Origin: Parabacteroides timonensis
GTDB taxonomy: Bacteria; Bacteroidota; Bacteroidia; Bacteroidales; Tannerellaceae
Reading direction: 5' to 3'
DNA: 64,000 nt
Assembly (NCBI RefSeq): GCF_900128505.1
Contig: NZ_LT669941.1
Span: 1,103,526-1,167,525 of the forward strand
Position numbers and translations under genes: made by a program. The notes below the pieces were generated by a model, which saw only the letters and a program-made list of their open reading frames with translations, was not told the origin of the DNA and searched no databases. Of the stretch, positions 42,902 through 52,766 are shown in pieces; position 1 is the first letter of the stretch, and each line of letters opens with the position of its first letter.

Positions 42902-42933
42902 TTTGTTATTTAATTAAAAATAATATACTTTTG
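42902..42933 (+). promoter_or_regulatory. fhs promoter
   Basis: TTTG (42902-42905) and TACTTTTG (42926-42933) are 20 bp apart, a full Bacteroidota promoter. Transcription would start near 42940, about 20 nt before the fhs ATG. The strongest promoter match in the window. Confidence 0.75.
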
Positions 42934-42958
42934 TTCCTTCTTAAACTTACATAAGCAC

Positions 42959-44626
42959 ATGAAATCGGATATAGAAATTGCAAGAGAAGTTTCCCTTCGC
43001 AAAATAAAGGAAGTTGCTACAGGATTAGGCATTCCGCGCGAGGAAGTTCAGAACTATGGTCGTTACATCGCCAAAGTGCCTCTCCATCTCATCGATGAAG
43101 AAAAAATCAAAGAACATAACCTGATCCTGGTTACAGCTATCACTCCTACCAAAGCTGGAATCGGGAAGACAACGGTTTCTATCGGCCTTGCCCTCGGTCT
43201 GAACAAGATCGGTAAAAAGGCAGTTGCAGCCCTGCGTGAACCTTCATTAGGTCCGTGTTTCGGTATGAAAGGTGGAGCAGCCGGAGGTGGCTATGCCCAG
43301 GTGTTGCCGATGGAAAACATCAACTTACACTTTACCGGAGATTTCCATGCCGTAACTTCTGCTCACAATATGATCACAGCGTTGTTGGATAACTATATTT
43401 ATCAGACACGCAATACCTGTGAAGGATTGAAAGAGATCAAATGGAAACGCGTACTCGACGTGAACGACCGCAGCCTGCGTAATATTGTATCCGGATTGGG
43501 TGGTTCTGCCAACGGTATCCCGACCGAAACAGGATTCGATATCACTCCTGCTTCCGAAATGATGGCAATCCTTTGCTTGGCTACCGACCTGGAAGATTTA
43601 AAACGTCGCATCGGTAATATCCTGCTGGGATATACTTACGATGATCAACCGTTCACAGTAAACGATCTGGGAGTTGCCGGAGCGATCACTGTATTGCTGA
43701 AAGATGCATTGCTGCCTAACCTGGTACAGACAACGGAAAATACACCTGCATTCGTTCATGGTGGTCCGTTCGCCAACATCGCACACGGATGTAATTCGAT
43801 AATCGCTACTAAGATGGCTCTTACTTACGGTGACTATGTTATTACGGAGGCTGGTTTCGGTGCCGATCTGGGTGCAGAAAAGTTCTTCGATATCAAATGT
43901 CGTAAAGCGGGCTTAACTCCGAAACTGACAGTTATCGTTGCTACTGCACAGAGTTTGAAGCTGCACGGCGGCGTTCCTGAGGCACAGATCAAGGAACAGA
44001 ATATCGAAGGCCTGCGTAACGGTTTCGCCAACCTCGACAAACATGTGTCTAACATGAAACGTTTCGGCCAGGAAGTGATCGTAACTTTCAACCGTTATGC
44101 AACCGATACGGATGAAGAAATCGCATTAGTAGCCGAGCATTGCAAGGAACTGGGTGTTGGTTTTGCCATGAACAGTGTATTCGCAGAAGGCGGCGAAGGT
44201 GGTGTGGAACTGGCTAAACTGGTTGTAGACACGATCGAAAACAAACCGTCGGCTCCACTGAAACTAGTGTATGAAAATACAGATCCGGTACGCGAAAAGA
44301 TCAAAAAGGTATCTAAAGAGATTTATGGTGCAGCCTCGGTAACATATACAACGCTTGCCGACAAGAAGATCAAACAGATCGAAAGCCTGGGTATCTCCCA
44401 CTATCCTATCTGTATCGCAAAAACTCAATATTCATTCTCTTCCGATCCAAAAGCATACGGTGTCGCCAAAGATTTTGAATTGAAAGTACGTGACGTTATC
44501 ATCAACAATGGTGCCGAAATGATCGTTGTTGTCATGGGTGAAATCATGCGTATGCCGGGACTCCCCAAAGACCCACAGGCAAAACGGATCGATATCGTAA
44601 ACGGATTGGTAGAAGGATTGAGCTGA
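42959..44626 (+). CDS. fhs: Formate-tetrahydrofolate ligase
   Basis: 555 residues, the usual length. It makes 10-formyl-tetrahydrofolate from formate and ATP for one-carbon metabolism. The nucleotide loop TPTKAGIGKTTVSIGLALGL (about 62-80) and EPSLGPCFGMKGGAAGGGYAQV, FTGDFHAVTSAHNMI and VITEAGFGADLGAEKF are all family signatures. Cytoplasmic. It has its own strong promoter and a long hairpin terminator, so it is a single-gene unit. Confidence 0.95.
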   Translation: MKSDIEIAREVSLRKIKEVATGLGIPREEVQNYGRYIAKVPLHLIDEEKIKEHNLILVTAITPTKAGIGKTTVSIGLALGLNKIGKKAVAALREPSLGPCFGMKGGAAGGGYAQVLPMENINLHFTGDFHAVTSAHNMITALLDNYIYQTRNTCEGLKEIKWKRVLDVNDRSLRNIVSGLGGSANGIPTETGFDITPASEMMAILCLATDLEDLKRRIGNILLGYTYDDQPFTVNDLGVAGAITVLLKDALLPNLVQTTENTPAFVHGGPFANIAHGCNSIIATKMALTYGDYVITEAGFGADLGAEKFFDIKCRKAGLTPKLTVIVATAQSLKLHGGVPEAQIKEQNIEGLRNGFANLDKHVSNMKRFGQEVIVTFNRYATDTDEEIALVAEHCKELGVGFAMNSVFAEGGEGGVELAKLVVDTIENKPSAPLKLVYENTDPVREKIKKVSKEIYGAASVTYTTLADKKIKQIESLGISHYPICIAKTQYSFSSDPKAYGVAKDFELKVRDVIINNGAEMIVVVMGEIMRMPGLPKDPQAKRIDIVNGLVEGLS

Positions 44627-44685
44627 TCATTCAAAATGCATAAAAAGGTGGCCAAAGGGTCGCCTTTTTATGCATTTTGAATGAT
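44626..44685. terminator. Long bidirectional hairpin terminator
   Basis: Arms ATCATTCAAAATGCATAAAAAGG (44626-44648) and CCTTTTTATGCATTTTGAATGAT (44663-44685) pair perfectly over 23 bp, and the inner GTGGCC/GGGTCGC adds more pairs with G-U. The hairpin begins on the last base of the fhs stop and ends at the stop of the convergent metalloprotease gene, so it serves both. Confidence 0.9.
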
Positions 44686-45980
44686 TACTTTATTACGCGT
44701 ATCGGCAAATCCAATGGACCTTTAACAGAACGAGTCTTTGTCTGCCCTATCTTCGGACCAGGTATCAGCGGGCTATATGTCAGGACGTGACGTATACGGT
44801 CACGTTGGTCAGAAGTAAACTGAAAGGAATAGCTGACAGCATAATCCATAATATTGGTAGAAATAAATGTCTTACCGGTCTGGCAATCTTCACGCTTGAC
44901 TAACGTATAAAAGTCAGCGTCTCCAGACTCTATCTGCAAGAAATACCATTCGTCATAATATGTTTTATTATATGTCGGGGTATCATCACAATAATCCGAG
45001 TCCATGCAACCTCCGGATGAAGTACCTACTTTATCTTCAGTAAAGACATGACGCAGTCCTAAATAATGCCCCAGTTCATGAGCTAATGTAACAACTATGT
45101 CGGTAGTTAGATAATATTGATCGTCGGACTCATCATTAATATACTGGCTGTTAATCGAAACACTATACGGAAACTTAAGATCCTCCAACGATAAATACGA
45201 ATACTCCGTTTCGTTGACCCCTATCAACCAATTATGTCCTTTAATGGTGAACGGAAGATGTGAAATACCTAAAGCCTCAGTTCCGGAATTGTCTTGCTTG
45301 AAAAAATAAACCATAACATTGATATATTCATTGGGGTCCCAAAGCAAAGATACGTACTTTCCAGTCTCATCAGTCATGAATTCGTCACAATCGATCGGAT
45401 ATTCACCAGTCCATTTAATATATTCTACGCCGGGAGAAGCAAGCGTTTCTCCGGCGGGTGTTTTCGTTGCTAATGTAAAGGAAAGATTCATATCCAGACT
45501 GTTAACTCCATCCTTGTAATAGCCGTTCACTTTATTAAGTATATCGGCCAGGCGGTCCTTACTGACATATTGTAAAACGTCCGACTCGTTCTGATAAAGC
45601 ACGTGAAAAATGACAGGGAGCTTGTAATGAAGTTCACCTTCGTTTGCATTCTGATGTATTTCGATCTTTTTCTCAGTTTTACCACTTTTTATTGTAACAG
45701 TCGCAGTTCTTGCTGTTGTTTCCAGGTTACCTTGAACTTCTATTGCACATTTCTGGCTGCCTGTCCCTTTTGTCGGAACGAGAGCGCACCAGGTTGCATT
45801 GGATGAAGCAGTCCAAGCAGCACCAGATGTGATTTGAACCTCTAAGGTCGCCCCTTCATAACTGACATCATTAAAAGCTGACTCCGACAATTCAAATTGC
45901 AGGTTTTCCGAGTCCGAGTCTTTACATCCGGCAAAGAGGGAAGTCAGGATAACCAATAAAAACAGATATTTAATTTTCAT
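44685..45980 (-). CDS. Zinc metalloprotease lipoprotein (M43-like) with BACON domain
   Basis: About 431 residues. I chose ATG 45980; an in-frame TTG at 45989 is upstream. Lipoprotein signal (FLLVILTSLFAGC, lipid Cys near 19), then a BACON-like domain (about 40-115: SYEGATLEVQITSGAAWTAS ... TVTIKSGKTEKKIEIHQ). The catalytic domain shows the metzincin motif HELGHYLGLRH (about 287-297; HExxHxxGxxH) with a downstream NIMDYA Met-turn. Family members are secreted or surface proteases related to pappalysin; substrate unknown. A single gene, 27 bp after the esterase-like gene on the same strand. Confidence 0.85.
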   Translation of the reverse strand: MKIKYLFLLVILTSLFAGCKDSDSENLQFELSESAFNDVSYEGATLEVQITSGAAWTASSNATWCALVPTKGTGSQKCAIEVQGNLETTARTATVTIKSGKTEKKIEIHQNANEGELHYKLPVIFHVLYQNESDVLQYVSKDRLADILNKVNGYYKDGVNSLDMNLSFTLATKTPAGETLASPGVEYIKWTGEYPIDCDEFMTDETGKYVSLLWDPNEYINVMVYFFKQDNSGTEALGISHLPFTIKGHNWLIGVNETEYSYLSLEDLKFPYSVSINSQYINDESDDQYYLTTDIVVTLAHELGHYLGLRHVFTEDKVGTSSGGCMDSDYCDDTPTYNKTYYDEWYFLQIESGDADFYTLVKREDCQTGKTFISTNIMDYAVSYSFQFTSDQRDRIRHVLTYSPLIPGPKIGQTKTRSVKGPLDLPIRVIK

Positions 45981-46007
45981 GTTGATCAATTGAGGAAAAA
46001 AATGTTT

Positions 46008-46817
46008 TTATTTACGTTTATCGAAATAATTCTTGAAGAATAATATCTGATAATCAATTGAGTTACGCCAATACTCGCTATTATGCGCACCGGGTCGTAC
46101 AAGAAAATCATGGTCGATCTTATATTTCAGTAGTTTCTTATGGAAATCGTTGTTCACTTCAAAGAAGAAATCGCTATAACCACAATCAATGATGATTGCC
46201 AAGTCGCCATTTTTCAAACGGTCGATCTGATTGATTGCCGTATGGTTGTCCCATACTTCCTGATTTTCGCTTTCTTTACCTAACCAATCGCTCATATGCC
46301 AGTTGTTCGGAAAAGGGCGAATATCCACTCCACCGCTCGTACTTCCGGCTGCACCAAAGACATCTTTATGACGGAATGATAACCACATCGCACCGTGGCC
46401 TCCCATACTCAATCCTGTTATAGCACGTCCGGTACGATCTTTAATCGTTGGATAATTAGCATCTATATAATCGATAAGTTCTTTCGATACAAACGTTTCA
46501 TAGCGATAGGAGGGATCGACCGGGCTATCCCAATACCAACTGTTTTTACCATCCGGACAGACAAATATAAGACCATATTGGTCAGCAATCTCCGGCAAAT
46601 TCGGCTTTACGGAAATCCATGTTTTCGCATTACCTCCGTGCCCATGCAATAAATAAATGACAGGGGCTGTCGTTTTCCCATTTCCCGGCAAAACTACGAC
46701 TGTCTGAACATCTTGGTTCATCACATTACTGCGCACATTTATAGTATCGACGACTGCGGCCTGCAAAGACAGGGCAAAAAACGCTATTAGCGATAAAAAG
46801 AATACCTTTGCTTTCAT
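46008..46817 (-). CDS. Secreted alpha/beta-hydrolase, esterase D-like
   Basis: 269 residues with a Sec signal (KVFFLSLIAFFALSLQAAV). The esterase-D fold is visible: VIYLLHGHGGNAKTW (oxyanion loop, about 52), the nucleophile elbow GLSMGGHGAM (about 134) and HNSEYWRNS near 245 as a likely catalytic His. Substrate unknown; relatives cleave feruloyl or other short esters, or act as acyltransferases. Located periplasmically by signal peptide. The gene sits between poxB and the metalloprotease on the same strand. Confidence 0.82.
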   Translation of the reverse strand: MKAKVFFLSLIAFFALSLQAAVVDTINVRSNVMNQDVQTVVVLPGNGKTTAPVIYLLHGHGGNAKTWISVKPNLPEIADQYGLIFVCPDGKNSWYWDSPVDPSYRYETFVSKELIDYIDANYPTIKDRTGRAITGLSMGGHGAMWLSFRHKDVFGAAGSTSGGVDIRPFPNNWHMSDWLGKESENQEVWDNHTAINQIDRLKNGDLAIIIDCGYSDFFFEVNNDFHKKLLKYKIDHDFLVRPGAHNSEYWRNSIDYQILFFKNYFDKRK

Positions 46818-46864
46818 AATCAGAGTAAAATTTTAATATCGAAAACAAAGGTATTTATTTTTAT

Positions 46865-48604
46865 TTAAAACACCTCTTTCCAGTGCTTCAGGTTTGTATC
46901 AATTGTATCCATAATTTCTTTGGATCGTCCCTGCATCAATAGCTTGTACATAGTCTGAGCAAAGCCGAGCATCTGGGTAAACTCAATTTTCGGAGGCATT
47001 GCCAGGGCATTCGGATCGGTCATGATATTGACGAGGACAGGACCGTCTGAAACAAAAGCCTTTGTCAATGTCGATAATACGTCGTCAGGATTACTTACAT
47101 TATAACCGGCCATTCCCATCGAAAGAGCCACTCGTGCAAAGTCGGGGTTCAGCATTGTGGTCTGCCAGTCGGGCAATCCGGCTACCTCCATTTCTAATTT
47201 GACCATTCCCAATGAACGGTTATTGAAAACAACCAATTTGATCGGTAATTTATACTGTACGATCGTTGCGAGATCGCCCAACGACATAGAAAGACCACCG
47301 TCGCCACACAAAGCTACGACCTGTCGTCCCGGATAAGCCAGAGCCGCACCGATAGCCTGTGGCATCGCATTTGCCATCGAACCATGATTGAAAGAGCCTA
47401 ACATCTTACGTTTCCCGGTAGCCTGCAAATAGCGTGCTCCCCATACACAGGTCATCCCTGTATCAACCGTAAAGATGGTATCATTCGCAGCGAGCTCATT
47501 AATGACGGAAATCACATATTCAGGTTGTATCTTTTCTTCTTTGCCTTTCACTTTGGCAGACGACCGGAGGTTGTCTTTTACCTTTTCATAATGCGCCAGC
47601 TGCTCACGAAGGAAAGAATCGTTTTTCTTTTGATGAATGAGAGGAAGTAGTTCCAGCAAAGTGTCTTTCACATCCCCGCAAAGTCCCATTTTAATTTTGG
47701 CACGACGTCCGAGACGGTTAGCTTTGATATCAACCTGTACAATCGTATTGTTTTGTGGCATAAAGGCTTCATAAGGGAAGTCTGTTCCAAGTAAAAGCAG
47801 AACTTCAGCCTCATGCATGCTGTAATACCCCGAAGGCATACCCAGTAAGCCGGTCATTCCCACTTCATTCGGATTATCGTATTGTATCTCCATTTTACTT
47901 TTAAAGGAATAAGCGACAGGCGCATTCAAAAGCTGGGATAATTCAACCAACTCTTTATGTGCATCCTTTGCTCCTATCCCACAAAAAAGAGTAACCTTTT
48001 CCGCCTTGTTCAACAGATCAGCCAGTTCATTGATCTCTCCAGCCGAAGGGCACACGCGCTGCCGGGTGGGAAACGGAAGCTGGGAAGACTCTCCTTCGCT
48101 GGCCGTCTTTGAAGTCAGGTCGCCAGGCAAACCGATCACTCCTACTCCACGGAACGAGAGAGCAGCCTGTATAGCTCCTTGTAGCATCCGGGGAAATTGC
48201 TCGGGTATAGTTGCCACCTGATTATAATGGCTGCAATCTTCAAACAATTTGATCGTATTGGTTTCCTGGAAATATTCCGTTCCGAACTCGTGAGTCGGCA
48301 AAGTAGATGCGATAGCAAGAACAGGAACACCTGTGCGCTGGGCATCATACAACCCGTTGATCAAATGTACATGCCCCGGTCCACTACTTCCCGCACAACA
48401 AGCTAATTCTCCACTCAGTTGTGCTTCAGCTGCGGCAGCATAAGCTCCTGTTTCTTCATGACGCACATGGATCCATTTGATTTTTCCATTCTTTCGTACT
48501 GCTTCGTTTACTTCATTCAAACTATCACCTGTGACGGCGTAGATACGTTTAACACCTGCCTTTTCCAGCGTGTCGACTAATTGTTCCGCTACATTCTTTG
48601 CCAT
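46865..48604 (-). CDS. poxB: Pyruvate oxidase-type thiamine diphosphate enzyme (quinone-linked pyruvate dehydrogenase)
   Basis: 579 residues. The N-terminal ThDP part has YAVTGDSLNEVNEAV and RHEETGAYAAAAEA with the catalytic Glu (about 51). The central part has a FAD-type domain. The C-terminal cofactor motif is GDGGLSMSLGDLATIVQYKLPIKLVVFNN (about 430). PoxB decarboxylates pyruvate to acetate and passes electrons to quinone. The C-terminal membrane-binding peptide seems present (about 545-579). It is next to a diheme peroxidase, which is interesting in an anaerobe; related acetolactate synthases are a less likely alternative. Confidence 0.88.
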   Translation of the reverse strand: MAKNVAEQLVDTLEKAGVKRIYAVTGDSLNEVNEAVRKNGKIKWIHVRHEETGAYAAAAEAQLSGELACCAGSSGPGHVHLINGLYDAQRTGVPVLAIASTLPTHEFGTEYFQETNTIKLFEDCSHYNQVATIPEQFPRMLQGAIQAALSFRGVGVIGLPGDLTSKTASEGESSQLPFPTRQRVCPSAGEINELADLLNKAEKVTLFCGIGAKDAHKELVELSQLLNAPVAYSFKSKMEIQYDNPNEVGMTGLLGMPSGYYSMHEAEVLLLLGTDFPYEAFMPQNNTIVQVDIKANRLGRRAKIKMGLCGDVKDTLLELLPLIHQKKNDSFLREQLAHYEKVKDNLRSSAKVKGKEEKIQPEYVISVINELAANDTIFTVDTGMTCVWGARYLQATGKRKMLGSFNHGSMANAMPQAIGAALAYPGRQVVALCGDGGLSMSLGDLATIVQYKLPIKLVVFNNRSLGMVKLEMEVAGLPDWQTTMLNPDFARVALSMGMAGYNVSNPDDVLSTLTKAFVSDGPVLVNIMTDPNALAMPPKIEFTQMLGFAQTMYKLLMQGRSKEIMDTIDTNLKHWKEVF

Positions 48605-48692
48605 ATTATGTTTACTTTTTCTTTTATGTTTTGTTTATAAAAGAACTATGGTGGAAAGCAAAATGTTTTGAAAATATAGCAAAGATTATGAC

Positions 48693-49793
48693 TTACCGGA
48701 CCTGAAAACCGTCAGTCAGTGTTAACATGAAGGCCACGATAGCGGCTTCTTCATCCGGGGTCAGTCCCAGATGTCCCAGTTCATCCTTGTTGACGGTAGC
48801 AGCATATTCCGGCTCCGGATAATCCGCCACATCACGAACGTTGTAGAAATGTACGATCTCTTCAAGAGTCTTGAAATAGCCGTTGTGTCCGTAAGGAGCC
48901 GTCAGGGCTACATTCCGCAAAGTCGGAACACGGAACTTGCCGAACTCGGCACTGTCTTTCAGGAAAGAACCCAAGCCCATGTCCATCGTATCACGGTCGC
49001 AGAGGTTATAAGGAGCAGAAACGGTGAAGAATGGATTGTCCGGGTTGGAAGGAATTCCCAGGTTGTCGTATGTATGATCTGTAAACAATACTTTCCCTAC
49101 CCGTTCGTCCGGTTCAAGAATATGGCATTCGGCACAAAGACCTTTTTCTCTGAACAAATCCAGTCCTAATTGTTCCTGATCCGTCAACTCACATTCTCCA
49201 GCTTGCCAGGCATCATATTTGGAGGAAAACGGACTCATTTCATCCGATCGTTCATAGGCAGCTATCGCATCTGTTATATAAGAGAAAAGTGAGTCTACTG
49301 AAGTTGAAGCCCCATATATCTTTACCAGTTCCGGATAGTAATCGGCACGGCGAACTTTCTCTGTGATCATTTTATTGTCCTGATTACCCATTTCCAACGG
49401 ATTAACAAATGGTTGTGCAGCCTGTTCTTCCAGTGTATTCACACGTCCGTCCCAGAAAAGTCCGCCCACCCAGGTTTCATCTTCCTCATTATAGTGCAAA
49501 GGCGGAACATAACTCGAATAGGCACAAGTCATTGAATTACGATTGCTGAAACGCCCTTTTACCGCTCCTTCCGATGTGATACGAGAGTAAACATCTGCAA
49601 ACCCTTTCTCCGGTGTATGACAGGTGGCACAAGATTGTCCGACAGGCTCTGAAAGATTATCATCAAAGAATAACTTCTTTCCGAGTAATTCTTTTTCATT
49701 CAATCCAGAATCCTGACCGGATGTACACGAAAGGAGAAAGACTGTACTTCCTATCATCCCTATTAGCAATATAATTCTCAAATAAGCATTCAT
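48693..49793 (-). CDS. ccpA: Diheme cytochrome c peroxidase lipoprotein
   Basis: 366 residues. Lipoprotein signal (MIGSTVFLLSC). Two heme c motifs, CATCH near residue 57 and CAECH near 218, plus the conserved PTLRNVALTAPYGHNGYFKTLEEIVHFYN segment with distal His. The enzyme reduces hydrogen peroxide to water in the periplasm or at the surface with electrons from quinol. Same strand as poxB with 88 bp between; not clearly one transcript. Confidence 0.87.
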   Translation of the reverse strand: MNAYLRIILLIGMIGSTVFLLSCTSGQDSGLNEKELLGKKLFFDDNLSEPVGQSCATCHTPEKGFADVYSRITSEGAVKGRFSNRNSMTCAYSSYVPPLHYNEEDETWVGGLFWDGRVNTLEEQAAQPFVNPLEMGNQDNKMITEKVRRADYYPELVKIYGASTSVDSLFSYITDAIAAYERSDEMSPFSSKYDAWQAGECELTDQEQLGLDLFREKGLCAECHILEPDERVGKVLFTDHTYDNLGIPSNPDNPFFTVSAPYNLCDRDTMDMGLGSFLKDSAEFGKFRVPTLRNVALTAPYGHNGYFKTLEEIVHFYNVRDVADYPEPEYAATVNKDELGHLGLTPDEEAAIVAFMLTLTDGFQVR

Positions 49794-49894
49794 GTAAGCA
49801 ATGATTTTCCTGATAAGAACAAAGATAATATATATTCAGATAAGATACAATAGTTTTTATAAGTGTAATTTTAATCCTTTTAATGCAAAATATA

Positions 49895-49902
49895 TACCTT
49901 TG
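49895..49902 (+). promoter_or_regulatory. -7 box of MATE transporter gene
   Basis: TACCTTTG fits TAnnTTTG; start would be near 49909, which puts the TTG at 49908 outside the RNA and supports the ATG at 49926. Confidence 0.55.
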
Positions 49903-49925
49903 CACAATTGTTTAGGTATAAATTT

Positions 49926-51278
49926 ATGGGAACATCTAAAGAAATGACTTCCGGCCGGGCACTTCCACTGATCTTCAGTTTTGCCATGCCGGTACTTTTA
50001 GCTAATCTGCTTCAACAAACCTACTCTCTAATCGATGCAGCGATCGTTGGTAAGTTCTTAGGGATCGGTGCTTTCTCGGCGGTCGGTGCAAGTACGTCCG
50101 TTATTTTTCTTATCATCGGGTTTTGCAATGGATGTTGTGCCGGTTTCGGTATTCCGGTGGCACAAAAGTTCGGTGCACGCGATTACAATACAATGCGGCG
50201 TTATGTGGCTATCAGTTTGCAATTGGCTGCATTTATGTCAGTTATCATTGCTATAGTAACAAGCATTTACTGCAAAGATATTTTAAGGATTATGCAGACG
50301 CCGGAAAATATCTTTACAGATGCTTATTTTTATCTACTCGTTACTTTTATCGGCGTACCATGCACTTTCTTCTATAATTTGCTTTCCAGTATTATCCGTG
50401 CCTTGGGTGACAGCAAGACCCCGTTCTGGTTCCTGCTCTTTTCCACAATCCTAAACGTGATACTCGACCTGGTTTGCATACTGATATTCAAATGGGGAGT
50501 TGCCGGTGCAGCAATCGCCACTCTTCTATCGCAAGGAATTTCGGCTATCCTTTGTTTCATCTATATGTATCGCCGTTTCGAAGTATTACAGGGAACACGC
50601 GAAGAGCGAAAGTTCAACATGAGATTGGCAGGCAACCTGCTCTGGATCGGTGTTCCGATGGGACTCCAGTTTTCTATTACAGCTATCGGCAGTATTATGT
50701 TGCAAAGTGCCAACAATGCACTCGGGTCAGCCAGTGTTGCAGCTTTTGCTTCTGCCGTGCGTATAAAATCATTCTTTATGTGTCCTTTCGAAAGCCTAGG
50801 TATTGCTATGGCAACCTACACCGGACAGAACTATGGTGCCGGAAAACCCCAGCGTATCTGGCAAGGGATCAAAGCCAGCGGTTTAATGATGATCGTTTAT
50901 GCAGCCTTCGCATTCCTTGTCATGATGCTGACTTCAGAGCAGTTGGCACAGATATTTGTCGATCCCACAGAAACGGAAGTTATCAGTAAAGCAGTTCAGT
51001 ATATGCATGTATCATGTTCATTCTTCCCTATCCTCGGAATACTATGTATCTTGCGTTATACAATTCAGGGAGCCGGATTCACAAACTTGGCTATGCTTTC
51101 GGGTGTTTCAGAAATGATTGCCCGCACGCTGGTCAGTATTTATGCAGTACCGGCATTCGGCTTCCTAGCAGTCTGTTTCGGTGATGCGACGGCCTGGGTA
51201 GCCGCTGACTTATTCTTAATCCCAGCCTTTATGTACGTATATAAGAAAATAAAAGAGATAAAAAGAGCAGAGATATAG
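49926..51278 (+). CDS. MATE-family multidrug efflux transporter
   Basis: About 450 residues with twelve hydrophobic segments and two repeated halves, each starting with a MATE-like motif (FAMPVLLANLLQQTYSLIDAAIVGKFLG and GVPMGLQFSITAIGSIMLQSANNALGS). Members expel cationic drugs or organic substrates in exchange for Na+ or H+. Cation-binding acidic residues cannot be assigned by eye. Substrate unknown. It is followed at 44 bp by a GNAT gene on the same strand. Confidence 0.87.
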   Translation: MGTSKEMTSGRALPLIFSFAMPVLLANLLQQTYSLIDAAIVGKFLGIGAFSAVGASTSVIFLIIGFCNGCCAGFGIPVAQKFGARDYNTMRRYVAISLQLAAFMSVIIAIVTSIYCKDILRIMQTPENIFTDAYFYLLVTFIGVPCTFFYNLLSSIIRALGDSKTPFWFLLFSTILNVILDLVCILIFKWGVAGAAIATLLSQGISAILCFIYMYRRFEVLQGTREERKFNMRLAGNLLWIGVPMGLQFSITAIGSIMLQSANNALGSASVAAFASAVRIKSFFMCPFESLGIAMATYTGQNYGAGKPQRIWQGIKASGLMMIVYAAFAFLVMMLTSEQLAQIFVDPTETEVISKAVQYMHVSCSFFPILGILCILRYTIQGAGFTNLAMLSGVSEMIARTLVSIYAVPAFGFLAVCFGDATAWVAADLFLIPAFMYVYKKIKEIKRAEI

Positions 51279-51321
51279 ACAATATTTGACTAATATTGCA
51301 TACTGCAAATGCTGAAAAATA

Positions 51322-51825
51322 ATGAAGAAAGAAGAATACGATATAGCGATACAAAAAGCCGATTATAAAGATTTGCCGATAATTCTCGAAATACAGAAAA
51401 CTGCATTCCTTGAAGAAGCAAAGTTCTATAACGACTATAAGATAGCTCCATTAATTCAAAGTCTCGATGAGATACAAAAAGACTATCAGGATCATTTATT
51501 CCTGATAGCGACTTATCTGAATCAAATCGTCGGATCGGTGAAACTACGGGAGCAAGATCTATCTTGTTGGATCGGCAGACTGATCGTCTCACCCGAATTT
51601 CAAAACAAGGGCATCGGGCGTAAATTACTTATGGAAGCTGAGAAACATTGCCCGACAGCAAAGGAATTCATCCTTTTTACCGGTTCGCAAAGTACAAAAA
51701 ATATCAGGTTATATGAATCCATTGGATACAAAAAGGTGGAAGAATATGCCGATGAAAACAATCCGGATCTCCTATTAGTCAAAATGATTAAAAATATCAG
51801 ATCCACCCCAATGCTATCGCAATAA
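51322..51825 (+). CDS. GNAT-family N-acetyltransferase
   Basis: 167 residues. The acetyl-CoA-binding motif is IGRLIVSPEFQNKGIGRKLLMEAEKHC (about residues 90-115), with the A-motif pattern Q/R-x-x-G-x-G/A, and ends with LYESIGYKKVEEY. Acceptor substrate cannot be read from sequence. It overlaps the convergent CPBP gene by 29 bp at their 3' ends. Confidence 0.82.
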   Translation: MKKEEYDIAIQKADYKDLPIILEIQKTAFLEEAKFYNDYKIAPLIQSLDEIQKDYQDHLFLIATYLNQIVGSVKLREQDLSCWIGRLIVSPEFQNKGIGRKLLMEAEKHCPTAKEFILFTGSQSTKNIRLYESIGYKKVEEYADENNPDLLLVKMIKNIRSTPMLSQ

Positions 51826-52510
51826 CCCCCGGACCATTAATGGCTCCGTGAATAATGACACCAGTCCATGAGTTTCGCGTTTTCTGGACGATATAAGGTT
51901 GGATAAACATTAAAGGCAGTAACATCACCCAAAGTTGCCAACCGAAGGCCAGATAGAAAAGGCTCCATCCTGCTCCCTGAACGATCCATGTATATTGTCC
52001 GGAAACCAACTCCTGGCGTGGTTGCATAACACCCCGCCAGAGTATCTCTTCTCCCATAATATTAAATATCCAAAATACAAACCAAACAGCCAATAACCAA
52101 TAACGACTAGGGCCTAAAGGTTCAAACTCCATAAACGCAGGCGTATAATCAAGTTTATCGACAAATAAAGCGATTATCCCCATAACGATAAGCATTCCTA
52201 TCGCAGTAACCAGTATTCCAAAAATACTCCAAAGCCAATCAGGTCCGGTCATTCTGACAAACCGCATTCTTTTATACCATGTCCGATAAGTCAGTTTATA
52301 TATCTCTGATTTAAGTATAGCTATTGCCAGAAGAATGAGAGGAAAGAAAATGCCAAGTGCACCGACAATAAACCAGAGCAGGATCGGCTCCTGCCCCGTC
52401 TTCCCGCTAAGATAAGGAATTGTATAATGAGTTTGAAGCCACATAAGTAATGCAGCAATGATATATATTGAAAATGAATAAAATAACTTCATTCTTGAAA
52501 GTGGTTTCAT
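51797..52510 (-). CDS. CPBP-family intramembrane metalloprotease (CAAX-like)
   Basis: 237 residues with about six membrane helices. The protease motifs are NIMGEEILWRGVMQPRQELV (EExxxR, about 150-170) and FYLAFGWQLW and ITPGHG-like INGPGVIAIAL near the end. Relatives cleave within membranes or modify bacteriocin self-immunity; target unknown. Single gene, tail to tail with GNAT. Confidence 0.8.
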   Translation of the reverse strand: MKPLSRMKLFYSFSIYIIAALLMWLQTHYTIPYLSGKTGQEPILLWFIVGALGIFFPLILLAIAILKSEIYKLTYRTWYKRMRFVRMTGPDWLWSIFGILVTAIGMLIVMGIIALFVDKLDYTPAFMEFEPLGPSRYWLLAVWFVFWIFNIMGEEILWRGVMQPRQELVSGQYTWIVQGAGWSLFYLAFGWQLWVMLLPLMFIQPYIVQKTRNSWTGVIIHGAINGPGVIAIALGWI

Positions 52511-52752
52511 CTGCTATTCTTTTTCTGAGAGTTTTATAGAATGAAATAATACGCCCTTGAATTCCGACAAATATACTGTTTATATATCTGATAATGAAAC
52601 TATAATGAATAATATCGACCATTACGCCAGCCAGCCTTTGCATTTGAAGAAGTCATAAACGGCATTTCATTCGTCTCCACCTTATTCAACAGGAAAAACA
52701 AATGAATCATCAAAAAAACAGAGCATCATTACAGCAATTCAAAAAATAGTTG

Positions 52753-52760
52753 TATATTTG
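52753..52760 (+). promoter_or_regulatory. -7 box in front of possible small RNA
   Basis: TATATTTG fits TAnnTTTG exactly on the plus strand in a gap with no plus-strand gene. A -33 TTTG is not obvious. Confidence 0.4.
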
Positions 52761-52766
52761 CTGTTG

